Made by a program: the position numbers and the translations under genes. This document shows positions 18,301 through 25,642 of a stretch of DNA of 64,000 nt, piece by piece. Each line of letters opens with the position of its first letter. The first letter of the stretch is position 1. A model generated the notes under the pieces. It was not told the DNA's origin. It saw only the letters and a list, made by a program, of their open reading frames with translations, and did no database searches. Source of the stretch: Spirosoma sp. 48-14 (GTDB taxonomy: Bacteria > Bacteroidota > Bacteroidia > Cytophagales > Spirosomataceae); assembly GCF_001898575.1 (NCBI RefSeq), contig NZ_MKUD01000010.1, positions 186,001 to 250,000 of the forward strand, given 5' to 3'.

Positions 18301-18509
18301 GCGTCTTCAATACGTTTGGTTACGTTGGTTTCCACTTCGTCGGCCGAAGCACCCCGGTAGGTCGTAGCCACACTGATGACGTTGGCTTCAAACTTAGGCA
18401 ACAGGTTGTACGATAATTGCTGGTAGCTGAGGAAACCGAACAAAATCAGTACAGTAAAGATGGTCGTTACCAGTAACGGCCGTTTTATGGCGATCTCGGT
18501 TATTGACAT
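15378..18509 (-). CDS. RND efflux pump inner-membrane permease (AcrB/HAE-1 type)
   Basis: 1043 residues, full length. It starts with MSITEIAIKRPLLVTTIFTVL, the usual first TM helix. The TM4 proton relay GILVDDSIVVLENINRH (two Asp) and the TM10 Lys in LGLVAKNAILIVDF are present, so it is a proton-driven drug/organic-compound exporter rather than an ion-metal type. Two large periplasmic loops flank the central TM bundle, as in AcrB. It is the last gene of a marR-tolC-adaptor-RND operon on the minus strand. A palindromic spacer of 98 nt separates it from the adaptor gene. Confidence 0.96.
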   Translation of the reverse strand: MSITEIAIKRPLLVTTIFTVLILFGFLSYQQLSYNLLPKFEANVISVATTYRGASADEVETNVTKRIEDALSSLEGLDRMTATSQEGASIVIIQLKNGVDVTLAQQDAQRKIEQIINLLPDEVDRPILNKFSTDEIPVLRMGVTANLSPTKLYDLIDDELKPQLSNVAGVGQVNVIGGNERQIQVNVDAEKLRAYGVSIGQVSQAINAANTSYPAGQLETQQSQYSIRFDASVETVNRLRNLVIARRTDGSEVQLNNVAEVVDAVAKPTAINHINGLPSIGVQIQKQSDANAVSVSELVRARIAQLEKQHSDVKLKFNIASDQSTYTLASAHAVVDDLFLAVLIVSVVMLLFLHSFRSSLFVLVALPSSMIPTFILMYVSGFSLNLMTLMALSLVVGILVDDSIVVLENINRHLEMGKDRVKAALEGRNEIGFTALAITLVDVVVFVPLAMTGGLIGNILREFSLVVVFSTLMSLVVSFTLTPLLVSRFGKHEPLNPNSLWGKLNLGFENLLTRITNAYGHILESVLGHKRWIFLAVIGLLIGSIALVPAGFIGAAFMPQSDQGEMSVQLELAPTASIYQTNSVSQRAEQLILKHPEVTNVFTNVGYTSSGIATSSNSNIVDLNVKLVDKKQRTVSTDDFGQILKREVGQIPGVKVTVSPVGIVGASQAPIQIAVKGTNLASIRQAAAQVKDVVTSVAGTQDVKYSVKDPKPEVTVSLDREKMAQLGISASDVGIALQNAFRGNDLSKFKQNGNEYDILISLDRFDRTNPQDVSRLTFVNNQGRTFELSQFARVQEQTGESVLERIDRLSSITVNAQVVGRPVGTVGADIQAKMAKVKLPEGVTVQYLGQLQQQSDAFGSLGLALMIAILLVYFIMVALYESVVYPFVVLFSIPVALIGALLALALTMQSLTVFSIVGMIMLLGLVAKNAILIVDFTNQLKAEGYDVIHALIEAGKERLRPILMTTLAMVFGMLPIALASGAGAETKNGMAWVIIGGLTSSLLLTLLVVPSVYLVVDRIIARFSKKKVTPKKPQELDVAKAIS

Positions 18510-18515
18510 GATTCA

Positions 18516-18609
18516 AAGAGTGAAAGAGCGAAAGAGTGAAAGAGTGAATAAAGTCGAGCGTATTGAGTGGAGCGTCAGCCCACTCTTTCGCTCTTTCACT
18601 CTTTCGCTT
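18516..18609. repeat. Inverted repeat inside the RND operon (GAAAGAGTGAAAGAG type)
   Basis: Left arm 18516-18547 and right arm 18581-18609 are built from GAGTGAAAGAGCGAAA repeats and pair over about 25 bp. The right arm runs into the last codons of the adaptor gene (stop at 18608). It sits between adaptor and pump genes, where a stem-loop could alter relative expression or mRNA stability. Confidence 0.75.
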
Positions 18610-19663
18610 ATTTTGTAATTTGCACAGGTTTGCCTTCGCCCAGGTTCAGTTGGCCCGTTGTAACAACGACATCGCCAGCCGACAGGCCATTTAGTACTTC
18701 GATGGTATCGCCAAAATCACGACCGACGGTAATCTTGCGCTGGTGAACCACATTGTTTTCGACCACGTACACGTACGGATTCTTGATGCTTTCGACCAGG
18801 GCAATGCGCGGAATCTGTAAGGCTTTCTGATTTGATTTCTGCGAGAAATCAACGTTGACGAAGGTGCCGGCTTTCAGGCCATTGGCATTGCTAATGGTGA
18901 TCTCGACCGGATAGTTATGTTCGTCGGTGCCTTGTGGGGCAATGTAGGAAATCTGTCCGCTGAAAACCTTTCCTGGAAACACATCGGCGGTCACCTTTAC
19001 CGCCTGGCCTTTGTGGAGCTGGTACACATCGCTTTCATTGACCAGTACATCTACCTTCAGGCGGGCCACATCCAGTACCTTACCCAGGGTGCTGCCAACT
19101 GTGATGTATACCCCAGGCTCAATGGCTTTCTGCACGATCTGTCCACTGATCGGCGCTTTTACATTCGCATCCTGAATCTGCTTTTGGATCTGCTCCGCCT
19201 GATTAACCGCGTTTTCGTAATTATACTTCGTTTCGTTGACCTGGATCTCGGTAGTGGCATTTCCGGCCAGAAGCGTGTTATAACGGTTTACATCTTTCTT
19301 CAACTTGTCGATATTCAGTTGGGTGGCCTGCAACGACAGTTCTTTCAGGCGGTTATCCAGTTCGACCAGAGTTTGGCCCTGCCTTACCTGCGTTCCTAGA
19401 TCGAAATTGACGCGGGTCACCTTACCGGCTGTAGTGGCCGTAATAGTGGCCTCGCGGAAGGGGATGAGGTTACCTGTTTTGATAAGCTGCTGACTAACTG
19501 TTCCTTCCTCTACACGGTTGACGGTTACCGGAATGGCTACGTTCGTATTGACGGTCGGTTTGTTCTGGGCATCGATCTTCTCTTTGTTCGACGCCAGTCG
19601 GAAGCCGATCAAAGCGACGATGGCCAGTGCCGACGTGATAATAATAAGTGTTGTCTTTTTCAT
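18608..19663 (-). CDS. RND efflux periplasmic adaptor (membrane fusion protein)
   Basis: 351 residues. An N-terminal signal-anchor (KKTTLIIITSALAIVALIGF) is followed by the lipoyl half-motifs TATTAGKVTRVNFDLGTQV and VKAPISGQIVQKAIEPG flanking a helical hairpin (about 100-165). A beta-barrel part and the C-terminal VVTTGQLNLGEGKPVQI follow. It bridges the RND pump and the TolC channel across the periplasm. It lies 29 nt after the tolC gene in the same operon. There is no lipobox Cys, so it is anchored by its N-terminal helix or is soluble. Confidence 0.94.
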   Translation of the reverse strand: MKKTTLIIITSALAIVALIGFRLASNKEKIDAQNKPTVNTNVAIPVTVNRVEEGTVSQQLIKTGNLIPFREATITATTAGKVTRVNFDLGTQVRQGQTLVELDNRLKELSLQATQLNIDKLKKDVNRYNTLLAGNATTEIQVNETKYNYENAVNQAEQIQKQIQDANVKAPISGQIVQKAIEPGVYITVGSTLGKVLDVARLKVDVLVNESDVYQLHKGQAVKVTADVFPGKVFSGQISYIAPQGTDEHNYPVEITISNANGLKAGTFVNVDFSQKSNQKALQIPRIALVESIKNPYVYVVENNVVHQRKITVGRDFGDTIEVLNGLSAGDVVVTTGQLNLGEGKPVQITK

Positions 19664-19692
19664 GGCTTTCGGTTGTATTGGCTGCTAACGAC

Positions 19693-21024
19693 CTAGAGTT
19701 GATTATAGAAAGTAAGTAAGGTGCCCTTCGATTGTTCGAGATCGAGCCGGGCCTGGTACAGATTAATGAGCGAATTGATGTAATCGGACTGGGCTTGCCG
19801 GTAAGACGTATCCGCGTTGACCAGATCGGTCAGCGACTTGACACCCTGTTTGTATTGCAGTGTCGTGATGTTATACACTTCCTGAGCCAGCTTAACGTTT
19901 CGGTCGCCGTTCAGAACGTTCGTTTGCGCCCGCTGAATCTGCGACTGGGCGTTGTTGAACTGGAGCCGGTAAGCGGCCACATTCAGACGTTGCTGCTCTT
20001 CCTGATTCAGTACCGTTAGCCGTTGCTGCTTGATCTGGGCATCGCGCTGAAAGCCATCGAAGATGGGGATACTGAACCGCAGGGCAATGCTTCCAAAGCC
20101 GACAAAATTGGTGAATAGTTTATCAATCGTTTGAGCCCCTAAATTGACCGTTCCGTAGTTGGCCGTTAGTGAAACGGTTGGGATATAACCGGCCCGAATC
20201 CGTTCCAGTTGCAGTCGTTGTAAGTCCAGATTAGTGGCCGACTGTTGAAATGAGACGAGGTTTTGGGACTCAAAGGGCAACTGTTCTATCACGGGTAACT
20301 GCGTTAGCAAGGTGGAGTCCGATAAGGTTAGCTCCTGCTCCTGCGGCAATCCCATCTGGTATTTCAATCGGTTCAGGGCTAAACTATAATCGTTTTCGGC
20401 CAGCGTCAATTGCGACTGTGTACTATTATAGCTGACCTCAGTACGCGTATAATCTACGGGCTGAATAACTCCATTGTCCCGTTGCAACTTTAAAATGTTG
20501 AGCACCTGTTGGGTGCGCTCCAGATTATCCCGAAGGAGGGCAATTTGCTGTTGCGCCACAAACACCTGATAGTAGTTGCTTGCTATATTATAAATAATGT
20601 CCTCGCGGGTTTGACGAGTGTTCAGATCAGCCAGCCGCTGATTGGGTTTAGCCGCTTTAATACCCAGCAGTAATGAGCGGTCATAAATCGTTTGACTGGC
20701 CTGTGCTGTAACGTTGGTCTGGTATTTTTGACCAATAATGAAGACCTGGGGTTCGGGTCCAAATACCCCAGCCGGGATAACGCTTTTTTGAAGCTTCACA
20801 TTATCCGTAAGTGTTCCGGTTGCTGATACCTGAGGTAAATACAGACCCAATGCCTGGCGAGCCTGCTGATTGGCATTCTCTACTTGGTTCTGGGCGATAC
20901 GAACTGTACCGTAGTGCTGTAGACCATAATCAATGCAGTCTTTCAGCCGAAAACTCTGTGTAGACTGAGCCCAACCAGCCTGGGCCAGCAGTACGAATAA
21001 ACTCAGTGCAATTTTTTGTTTCAT
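19693..21024 (-). CDS. TolC family outer membrane efflux protein
   Basis: 443 residues with a cleavable signal peptide (KQKIALSLFVLLAQAGWAQ). Two TolC repeats are visible: each begins with a LxDCIDYGL- or LVSFQQSA-like segment and has long Q/N/L-rich helices. The C-terminal helix ends YQARLDLEQSKGTL. It forms the trimeric outer-membrane duct of the adjacent RND pump. It is the second gene of the operon, 59 nt after marR. Full length contrasts with the half-size TolC-like protein at 47259. Confidence 0.94.
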   Translation of the reverse strand: MKQKIALSLFVLLAQAGWAQSTQSFRLKDCIDYGLQHYGTVRIAQNQVENANQQARQALGLYLPQVSATGTLTDNVKLQKSVIPAGVFGPEPQVFIIGQKYQTNVTAQASQTIYDRSLLLGIKAAKPNQRLADLNTRQTREDIIYNIASNYYQVFVAQQQIALLRDNLERTQQVLNILKLQRDNGVIQPVDYTRTEVSYNSTQSQLTLAENDYSLALNRLKYQMGLPQEQELTLSDSTLLTQLPVIEQLPFESQNLVSFQQSATNLDLQRLQLERIRAGYIPTVSLTANYGTVNLGAQTIDKLFTNFVGFGSIALRFSIPIFDGFQRDAQIKQQRLTVLNQEEQQRLNVAAYRLQFNNAQSQIQRAQTNVLNGDRNVKLAQEVYNITTLQYKQGVKSLTDLVNADTSYRQAQSDYINSLINLYQARLDLEQSKGTLLTFYNQL

Positions 21025-21083
21025 ACGTCCAATTAAGTTGAGGTGTCTACTGTAGACCTATCAACTATTTAATTAAAAAAAAG

Positions 21084-21560
21084 TTACTTCTCGAGTATCG
21101 AAGAAATTTTACGTAGCGTGGCCAGGAATGCATCAAGCTCTTCCGCAGTTAACTGATCGGTTACTTGCTTATCAATTGTTTCAGCGGTTTCAATGGCTTT
21201 TTCAACCACCATTTTTCCAGCCGGGGTCAACTGAATCAAATTCTTGCGTCGGTCAATACTATCGGGTACAATACGGAGGTAACCATCCCGTTCCAAGGTG
21301 CGTAGGGAGCGTTGAATACCCGATTTATCTTTCTGCAACATATTCGCGATTTCCTGTTGTGATAGTAAGTCCTCACCGGAAAAATAAACCATAAATAGAA
21401 TTGGCACCTGCTCAATCTGGAGAGTGAAACCCAATCGGGTGAGTTCCCGATTCGATTGTTTGGCCAGTAGATGCCCCATATGATTCGCCGTAAAAATGAG
21501 TGAACGGCCCATTCGTTTCGAAAACCTCGCCTTTAATTCCTCTTCTCTGTTCGTAATCAT
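21084..21560 (-). CDS. MarR family transcriptional regulator of the RND operon
   Basis: 158 residues. The winged helix is clear: LSQQEIANMLQKDKSGIQRSL (recognition helix about 68-88), then the wing DGYLRIVPDSIDRRKNLIQLT (about 92-112). A long C-terminal dimerisation helix follows. It is the first gene of the efflux operon, and a near-perfect palindrome overlaps its own promoter 12 nt upstream of the start codon, so it should repress itself and the tolC-adaptor-pump genes until a ligand binds. The ligand is unknown. Confidence 0.95.
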   Translation of the reverse strand: MITNREEELKARFSKRMGRSLIFTANHMGHLLAKQSNRELTRLGFTLQIEQVPILFMVYFSGEDLLSQQEIANMLQKDKSGIQRSLRTLERDGYLRIVPDSIDRRKNLIQLTPAGKMVVEKAIETAETIDKQVTDQLTAEELDAFLATLRKISSILEK

Positions 21561-21564
21561 ACCG

Positions 21565-21600
21565 CAAATGTACTATTGTGTTGATATATCAACCAATAGT
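21565..21600 (-). promoter_or_regulatory. marR promoter with overlapping palindromic operator
   Basis: On the minus strand a TACATTTG -7 box (21572-21565) lies 4 nt before the marR ATG. A TTG lies 21 nt further upstream, the Bacteroidota -33/-7 arrangement. Between and over these lies a 29-nt palindrome (21572-21600) with arms ACTATTG...TTGATA and TATCAA...CAATAGT, one base out of register. The centre TTGATATATCAA fits MarR-type operators. The short leader of about 4 nt after the -7 box implies an almost leaderless mRNA or an alternative start site. Confidence 0.7.
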
Positions 21601-21749
21601 TTTGAGGAAAAGTTTTTTATATTTTTTGTGCTGCCTAATCTGTCTGGTGAAGCGAAGGAGGCAACAAGCGGTGCGTTCAGACGGGATAAGGGTGGCCGAA
21701 TGGTAGTTGCTGACTTATCTACGCTTTTAAACAGGTTGACCGTTTATGT

Positions 21750-23486
21750 ATGACCTTTTCGTTACGTTATCTCTATAGCCTTCCTTTTCTTGCATTGGTA
21801 TGGCTTACTGTTCCCAACAACCACGACTTGTCGGTATCTGACCGAATGCAGACAATGCCGGATGATTTGCCGGGAAAAGCGCTTTTTAAAACGCATTGTG
21901 TGTCCTGTCATGCACTGGAACAGGATGGAATCGGGCCGAAACTGGGTGGCATTACCCGGCTGCTTTCTGAGAATGAACTCATTGCGTTTATGAAGAATCC
22001 ACAGAAAGCGATTGAGTCGGGAAATACGCGGGCGGTAAGTCTGTCGAAACGGTACAAGATGATCATGCCGGGATTCGATTTTCTGAAAGACGATGAGCTG
22101 AAATCCATTGTGGCCTACATTGCCGACGAGACTCGAAAAAATAATAGTCAGCCGCTGGCGGTTAGCAACAATACGAGTGGCGCTACTACACGATTAACGG
22201 AGCCTGTAGCTCAATCAAACCTCACCATCGAGCTGGAAGAGTTTATGACCATCCCGCCATCCAGCGATAAAATGCCCCGTACCCGAATTGCCACCATGCG
22301 GGCTCACCCGTCGGGCGATGGGACACAGTTTGTCAGTGATCAACGTGGGCTGATCTACCGCATCGCTGGAAAAGAAGTCAGTACATTTCTGGATGTGCGG
22401 CCCCTGATCGAGAATTTTATCAACGAACCGGGGCTGGGCACAGGCTTGGGCAGTTTTGCCTTTCATCCCGACTTTCTAAAAAACGGGCTTATTTATACGA
22501 CACATACAGAGTCGTTCAAGGGCAAACGGGCTGATTACAGCTACAGTGACTCGGTGGAAGTGGCTTTGCAATGGGTGGTGTCGGAGTGGCACATGGATGA
22601 TCTAACGACCCCTGTATTCACGGGTAAGCGGAGAGGACTGCTGCGCGTCAATATGCCGTCCTCCGCACATGGCGTGCAGGATATTGGATTTAATCCAGAA
22701 GCACTCAAGGGTTCACAGGACTATGGCAAGTTATACATCGGTATCGGCGACGGTGGCTCAACGATCAATAAGCACCCGGAGCTTTGCCACAAACTGACCT
22801 CCCTGCTGGGTACCCTGATCCGAATTGATCCTTTGGGGCGAAACAGCAAAAACGGACAGTATGGTATCCCAGACGATAATCCGTTTGTGGCTGATAAGGA
22901 TGCTGGGGTGTACAAGGAAATTTATGCCTATGGTTTCCGCAATCCGCACCGACAGGCCTGGTATAATGGCCGGTTATTATGCACTGATGTAGGCGAGTCC
23001 AATTTTGAAGAAGTGAATGTTATCCAGAAAGGGGGCGATTATGGATGGAATGTACGGGAAGGGAATTTCGGCATCTCATCGAAGGATTTGAAGAATGTGT
23101 ACCCTGTGCCCGACACAAAATCTGACAAGTTTATCAGACCACTCCTGCAATACGACCATATCGACGGCAATGCAATTAGCGGGGGCTATGTTTATGAGGG
23201 CCCAATCGAGGCATTGAAGCACAAATACGTTTTCGGAGACATTGCCAGAGGACGCGTGTTCTTCGCCAATATTGATAAGAATCTGACAGACCACTCGGTG
23301 CAGGAACTGACCATCATGCAGGATGGAAAACCTACGAACCTGGTAGAGCTGTCGGGCTCAAAGCGCGTGGATCTTCGTATCACGTACAATCGGTTTACAA
23401 AGGAAATGTACATAATGACCAAAAGCGACGGGAAGATCAGGCGAATTAAAAAAGCTGGCTATCAGCAGGCGAAAATGGACAGATAA
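21750..23486 (+). CDS. Cytochrome c fused to PQQ-type sugar dehydrogenase (GSDH beta-propeller)
   Basis: 578 residues. A signal peptide (about 1-22) is followed by a monoheme cytochrome c domain: haem motif CVSCH (Cys50, Cys53, His54) and distal Met in IMPGFDFL (about 109). Residues about 165-565 form a glucose/sorbosone dehydrogenase-type propeller with GFRNPHRQAW and DVGESNFEEVNVI, typical of quinoprotein soluble-GDH-like enzymes. The enzyme is periplasmic and should pass electrons from its cofactor to the fused haem. No PQQ biosynthesis gene is in the window. It is divergent from the marR operon, with 190 nt between start codons. Substrate unknown. Confidence 0.88.
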   Translation: MTFSLRYLYSLPFLALVWLTVPNNHDLSVSDRMQTMPDDLPGKALFKTHCVSCHALEQDGIGPKLGGITRLLSENELIAFMKNPQKAIESGNTRAVSLSKRYKMIMPGFDFLKDDELKSIVAYIADETRKNNSQPLAVSNNTSGATTRLTEPVAQSNLTIELEEFMTIPPSSDKMPRTRIATMRAHPSGDGTQFVSDQRGLIYRIAGKEVSTFLDVRPLIENFINEPGLGTGLGSFAFHPDFLKNGLIYTTHTESFKGKRADYSYSDSVEVALQWVVSEWHMDDLTTPVFTGKRRGLLRVNMPSSAHGVQDIGFNPEALKGSQDYGKLYIGIGDGGSTINKHPELCHKLTSLLGTLIRIDPLGRNSKNGQYGIPDDNPFVADKDAGVYKEIYAYGFRNPHRQAWYNGRLLCTDVGESNFEEVNVIQKGGDYGWNVREGNFGISSKDLKNVYPVPDTKSDKFIRPLLQYDHIDGNAISGGYVYEGPIEALKHKYVFGDIARGRVFFANIDKNLTDHSVQELTIMQDGKPTNLVELSGSKRVDLRITYNRFTKEMYIMTKSDGKIRRIKKAGYQQAKMDR

Positions 23487-23716
23487 AGGTGTTTTGCCTT
23501 TGTGAAATTCGATACGGTCAATCGCCACGCTGACTGATCAATTGCCGATTTAGGTTCAACTCTATGGGGAGCAAATTTGTATAGAAACCGTCTAAAAGGA
23601 GCGCACTATTGAAGAGAAACGTGTTATTTTGATCAATCATTGATCGGCAATGGTGGGAAACAAGCGTTTGTCCGGTCGGTTGATTACCTCATTTAATCGT
23701 TGAATTTAGAGAATCG

Positions 23717-24355
23717 ATGGCTCAGAAAAAGCCTAAATATTATGTGGTCTGGCAGGGCCGGAAGCCGGGTGTATACGACAGTTGGGACGAGGCCAAAGCG
23801 CAGACCGATGGTTTTGCCAAACCCTTGTTTAAATCGTTCGATAGCAAACCGGCTGCGCTGAAAGCGTTCAAGGAGAAACCCCATCTCCACATGGGACAGG
23901 GGCCAAAAAGTCCTGCCAAACAGGGTAAACTGGATGAACTGGTGGGGGAGCCCATTCTGGATAGTCTGGTGGTCGATGCGGCTTGGAACACCGCTACGGG
24001 CGATATGGAATACCAGGGCATCTACCTTGCCACCCGACAGCGGTTATTTCTGAAAGGACCCTATTGGGATGGAACCAACAACATTGGGGAGTTTCTGGCT
24101 ATTGTCCACGCGCTGGCGTTGTTGCACCAAAAAGGCAGCAACATCCCCGTTTATTCCGACTCCCGAACAGCGATCGGTTGGGTAAAAAAGAAGAAAGCCA
24201 ATACCAAGCTGGAAGAAACAAACCGAAACGCCGAACTATTCGAACTCCTCGATCGGGCTGAAACCTGGCTCCAGACACATCGCTACGCCAATCCTGTCTT
24301 AAAATGGGAAACGACAGTCTGGGGTGAAAATCCAGCCGATTTTGGACGAAAGTAA
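23717..24355 (+). CDS. Ribonuclease H1 with N-terminal viroplasmin domain
   Basis: 212 residues. Residues 1-60 form the hybrid-binding viroplasmin domain (KYYVVWQGRKPGVYDSWDEA, then FKSFDSKPAALKAF). Residues about 75-212 are RNase H with the four acidic catalytic residues: Asp in VVDAAWNT, Glu in NIGEFLAIVH, Asp in YSDSRTAIGW and Asp in the terminal NPADFGRK. It cleaves RNA in RNA-DNA hybrids (Okazaki primers, R-loops). The viroplasmin-RNase H layout is common in Bacteroidota. It is monocistronic and followed by a long inverted repeat. The symbol rnhA is used for such genes but is not certain here. Confidence 0.95.
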   Translation: MAQKKPKYYVVWQGRKPGVYDSWDEAKAQTDGFAKPLFKSFDSKPAALKAFKEKPHLHMGQGPKSPAKQGKLDELVGEPILDSLVVDAAWNTATGDMEYQGIYLATRQRLFLKGPYWDGTNNIGEFLAIVHALALLHQKGSNIPVYSDSRTAIGWVKKKKANTKLEETNRNAELFELLDRAETWLQTHRYANPVLKWETTVWGENPADFGRK

Positions 24356-24528
24356 GAACCGGGATTTAGCTGATTGATGGATTAAACAGATTCTACTTTC
24401 GATTTACTGTTTAAAACACTGATTGTATCTAATGTCTATTGTCAATCATACTCTATCCTGATAACATCAGTACTCTATTGAGACAAAACAAAATCCTGTG
24501 AATCAGCCAATCAGTTAAATCCCGGTTC
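24356..24528. repeat. Long-span inverted repeat, GATT-periodic family, abutting the trmN6 start codon
   Basis: Arms of about 40 nt (24356-24395 and 24489-24528) share the skeleton GAACCGGGATTTA - N3 - GATT - N4 - GATT, ending AGGATTTTG in the right arm. They flank a 93-nt AT-rich interior. The outer and inner constant parts are the same as at 3498-3605 while the spacer bases differ. The right arm ends at the base before the trmN6 ATG. Confidence 0.8.
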
Positions 24529-25272
24529 ATGTTCGCCTTCAAACAATTTACCATTCACCAGGAACGTACCGCCATGAAGGTTTGTACGGATGCCTGTGTG
24601 CTGGGTGCCTATGCCGATGTAGGTGAAGGAGCCAGGGGTACACTGAACAAGACAACAGTGGAGCGACTGCTGGATATTGGTACAGGAACGGGGTTGCTGG
24701 CACTGATGGCGGGCCAACGAAATCCGACGGCAACGATTGATGCGGTAGAGGTCGATGAAAATGCATTTACCCAGGCTACGGAAAATAGCGCTGCCAGTCC
24801 GTTTAGGGAGCGAGTAGCTGTGTTTCATAGCCGGATTCAGAATTTTGGGGATGAGCGTATTTATGATCGAATTCTGACCAATCCACCTTTCTACACAAAC
24901 CATCTTCGGTCACCCGATGCGGCTGTCAATCGAGCGTTGCATACGGATGAACTACCGTTTGGTGAGTTGGTTGAAGCTGTTGTTCGACTGATGAAACCGG
25001 ACGGGCAATGGTGGGTATTGTTACCGCCTTATGAAGCTGGCAAACTGGCTGAGTTGGCTCAAAATTTTGGTTTGCATCCTTTCAGAAGGCTTTCGTTGCG
25101 GCACCATGAGCAAAAGCCTTTCTTTCGGGTTATAACCGGATTCTCATTCGTAAACGCTGAACCGATCGACGAAACCCTGACCATCTACGAACACAATCCC
25201 CAAAGTAAGTCAGGGGTGGCCTATACCGCTGAGTTCAGGGCGTTGCTTCAGGACTTTTATCTGATATTCTGA
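24529..25272 (+). CDS. trmN6: tRNA1(Val) (adenine(37)-N6)-methyltransferase
   Basis: 247 residues. The SAM-binding motif LLDIGTGTGLLALM (about 46-59) and the base-methylating N6-adenine motif ILTNPPFYTNH (about 117-127) are intact. The N-terminal FKQFTIHQ...MKVCTDACVLGAYADV is diagnostic of the YfiC/TrmN6 family, which methylates A37 of valine tRNA. The length matches E. coli YfiC. The start codon directly follows the inverted repeat, so a leader stem could occlude it. The neighbours, RNase H1 and an unrelated GT2, give no functional clue. Confidence 0.92.
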   Translation: MFAFKQFTIHQERTAMKVCTDACVLGAYADVGEGARGTLNKTTVERLLDIGTGTGLLALMAGQRNPTATIDAVEVDENAFTQATENSAASPFRERVAVFHSRIQNFGDERIYDRILTNPPFYTNHLRSPDAAVNRALHTDELPFGELVEAVVRLMKPDGQWWVLLPPYEAGKLAELAQNFGLHPFRRLSLRHHEQKPFFRVITGFSFVNAEPIDETLTIYEHNPQSKSGVAYTAEFRALLQDFYLIF

Positions 25273-25384
25273 TAATTTTGCAGTAATGTCTGGGGTAAAT
25301 GGAAAAGGATCGATGGATTTTATCTAGAATATATTCTGGATGGTTTAGAATCGGTCGATGAATTTAGAGCAGGAATGACCTTCT

Positions 25385-25642
25385 ATGCACTCGCTTCCAA
25401 TTTTGACAACTACCTTTGCTGTTGGAAACGCAGTGTACGTTACAAAGGAGATTAGAGAGTTGAATAATACGATTAACGAGAGCGAATTCCGGCAAAAACT
25501 TGTTTCTGGTAAAGATAGCGTTTGCCCAAAGTTTCTCCAGCAAACGAGTATAAACTGTATGGTTGAACTGAAACCTAAAATTCAGGCTAATTCAACAGTG
25601 CAGTTAATGAGTCAATTAACGGAGCCTCAATCCAATGACTGA
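25385..25642 (+). CDS. Possible small hypothetical protein overlapping the GT2 start
   Basis: 85 codons. The stop codon overlaps the start of the following glycosyltransferase (ATGACTGA), an arrangement typical of translational coupling and the main argument that it is real. The product has two Cys (near residues 46 and 57), no clear signal peptide and no recognised domain. Codon use is more AT-rich and less regular than in its neighbours. It could be a chance frame. Confidence 0.35.
   Translation: MHSLPILTTTFAVGNAVYVTKEIRELNNTINESEFRQKLVSGKDSVCPKFLQQTSINCMVELKPKIQANSTVQLMSQLTEPQSND

Noticed and set aside
21496-21753. Plus-strand 85-codon frame ending 4 nt after the start of the sugar dehydrogenase
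   Set aside because: It begins inside marR on the opposite strand, runs through the operator and promoter, and shows no domain; the sequence is explained by regulatory elements.
23534-23655. Short inverted words ATTGCCGAT/ATCGGCAAT in the spacer before the RNase H gene
   Set aside because: Only 9-10 bp with about 100-nt spacing; could be chance and no second copy was seen.
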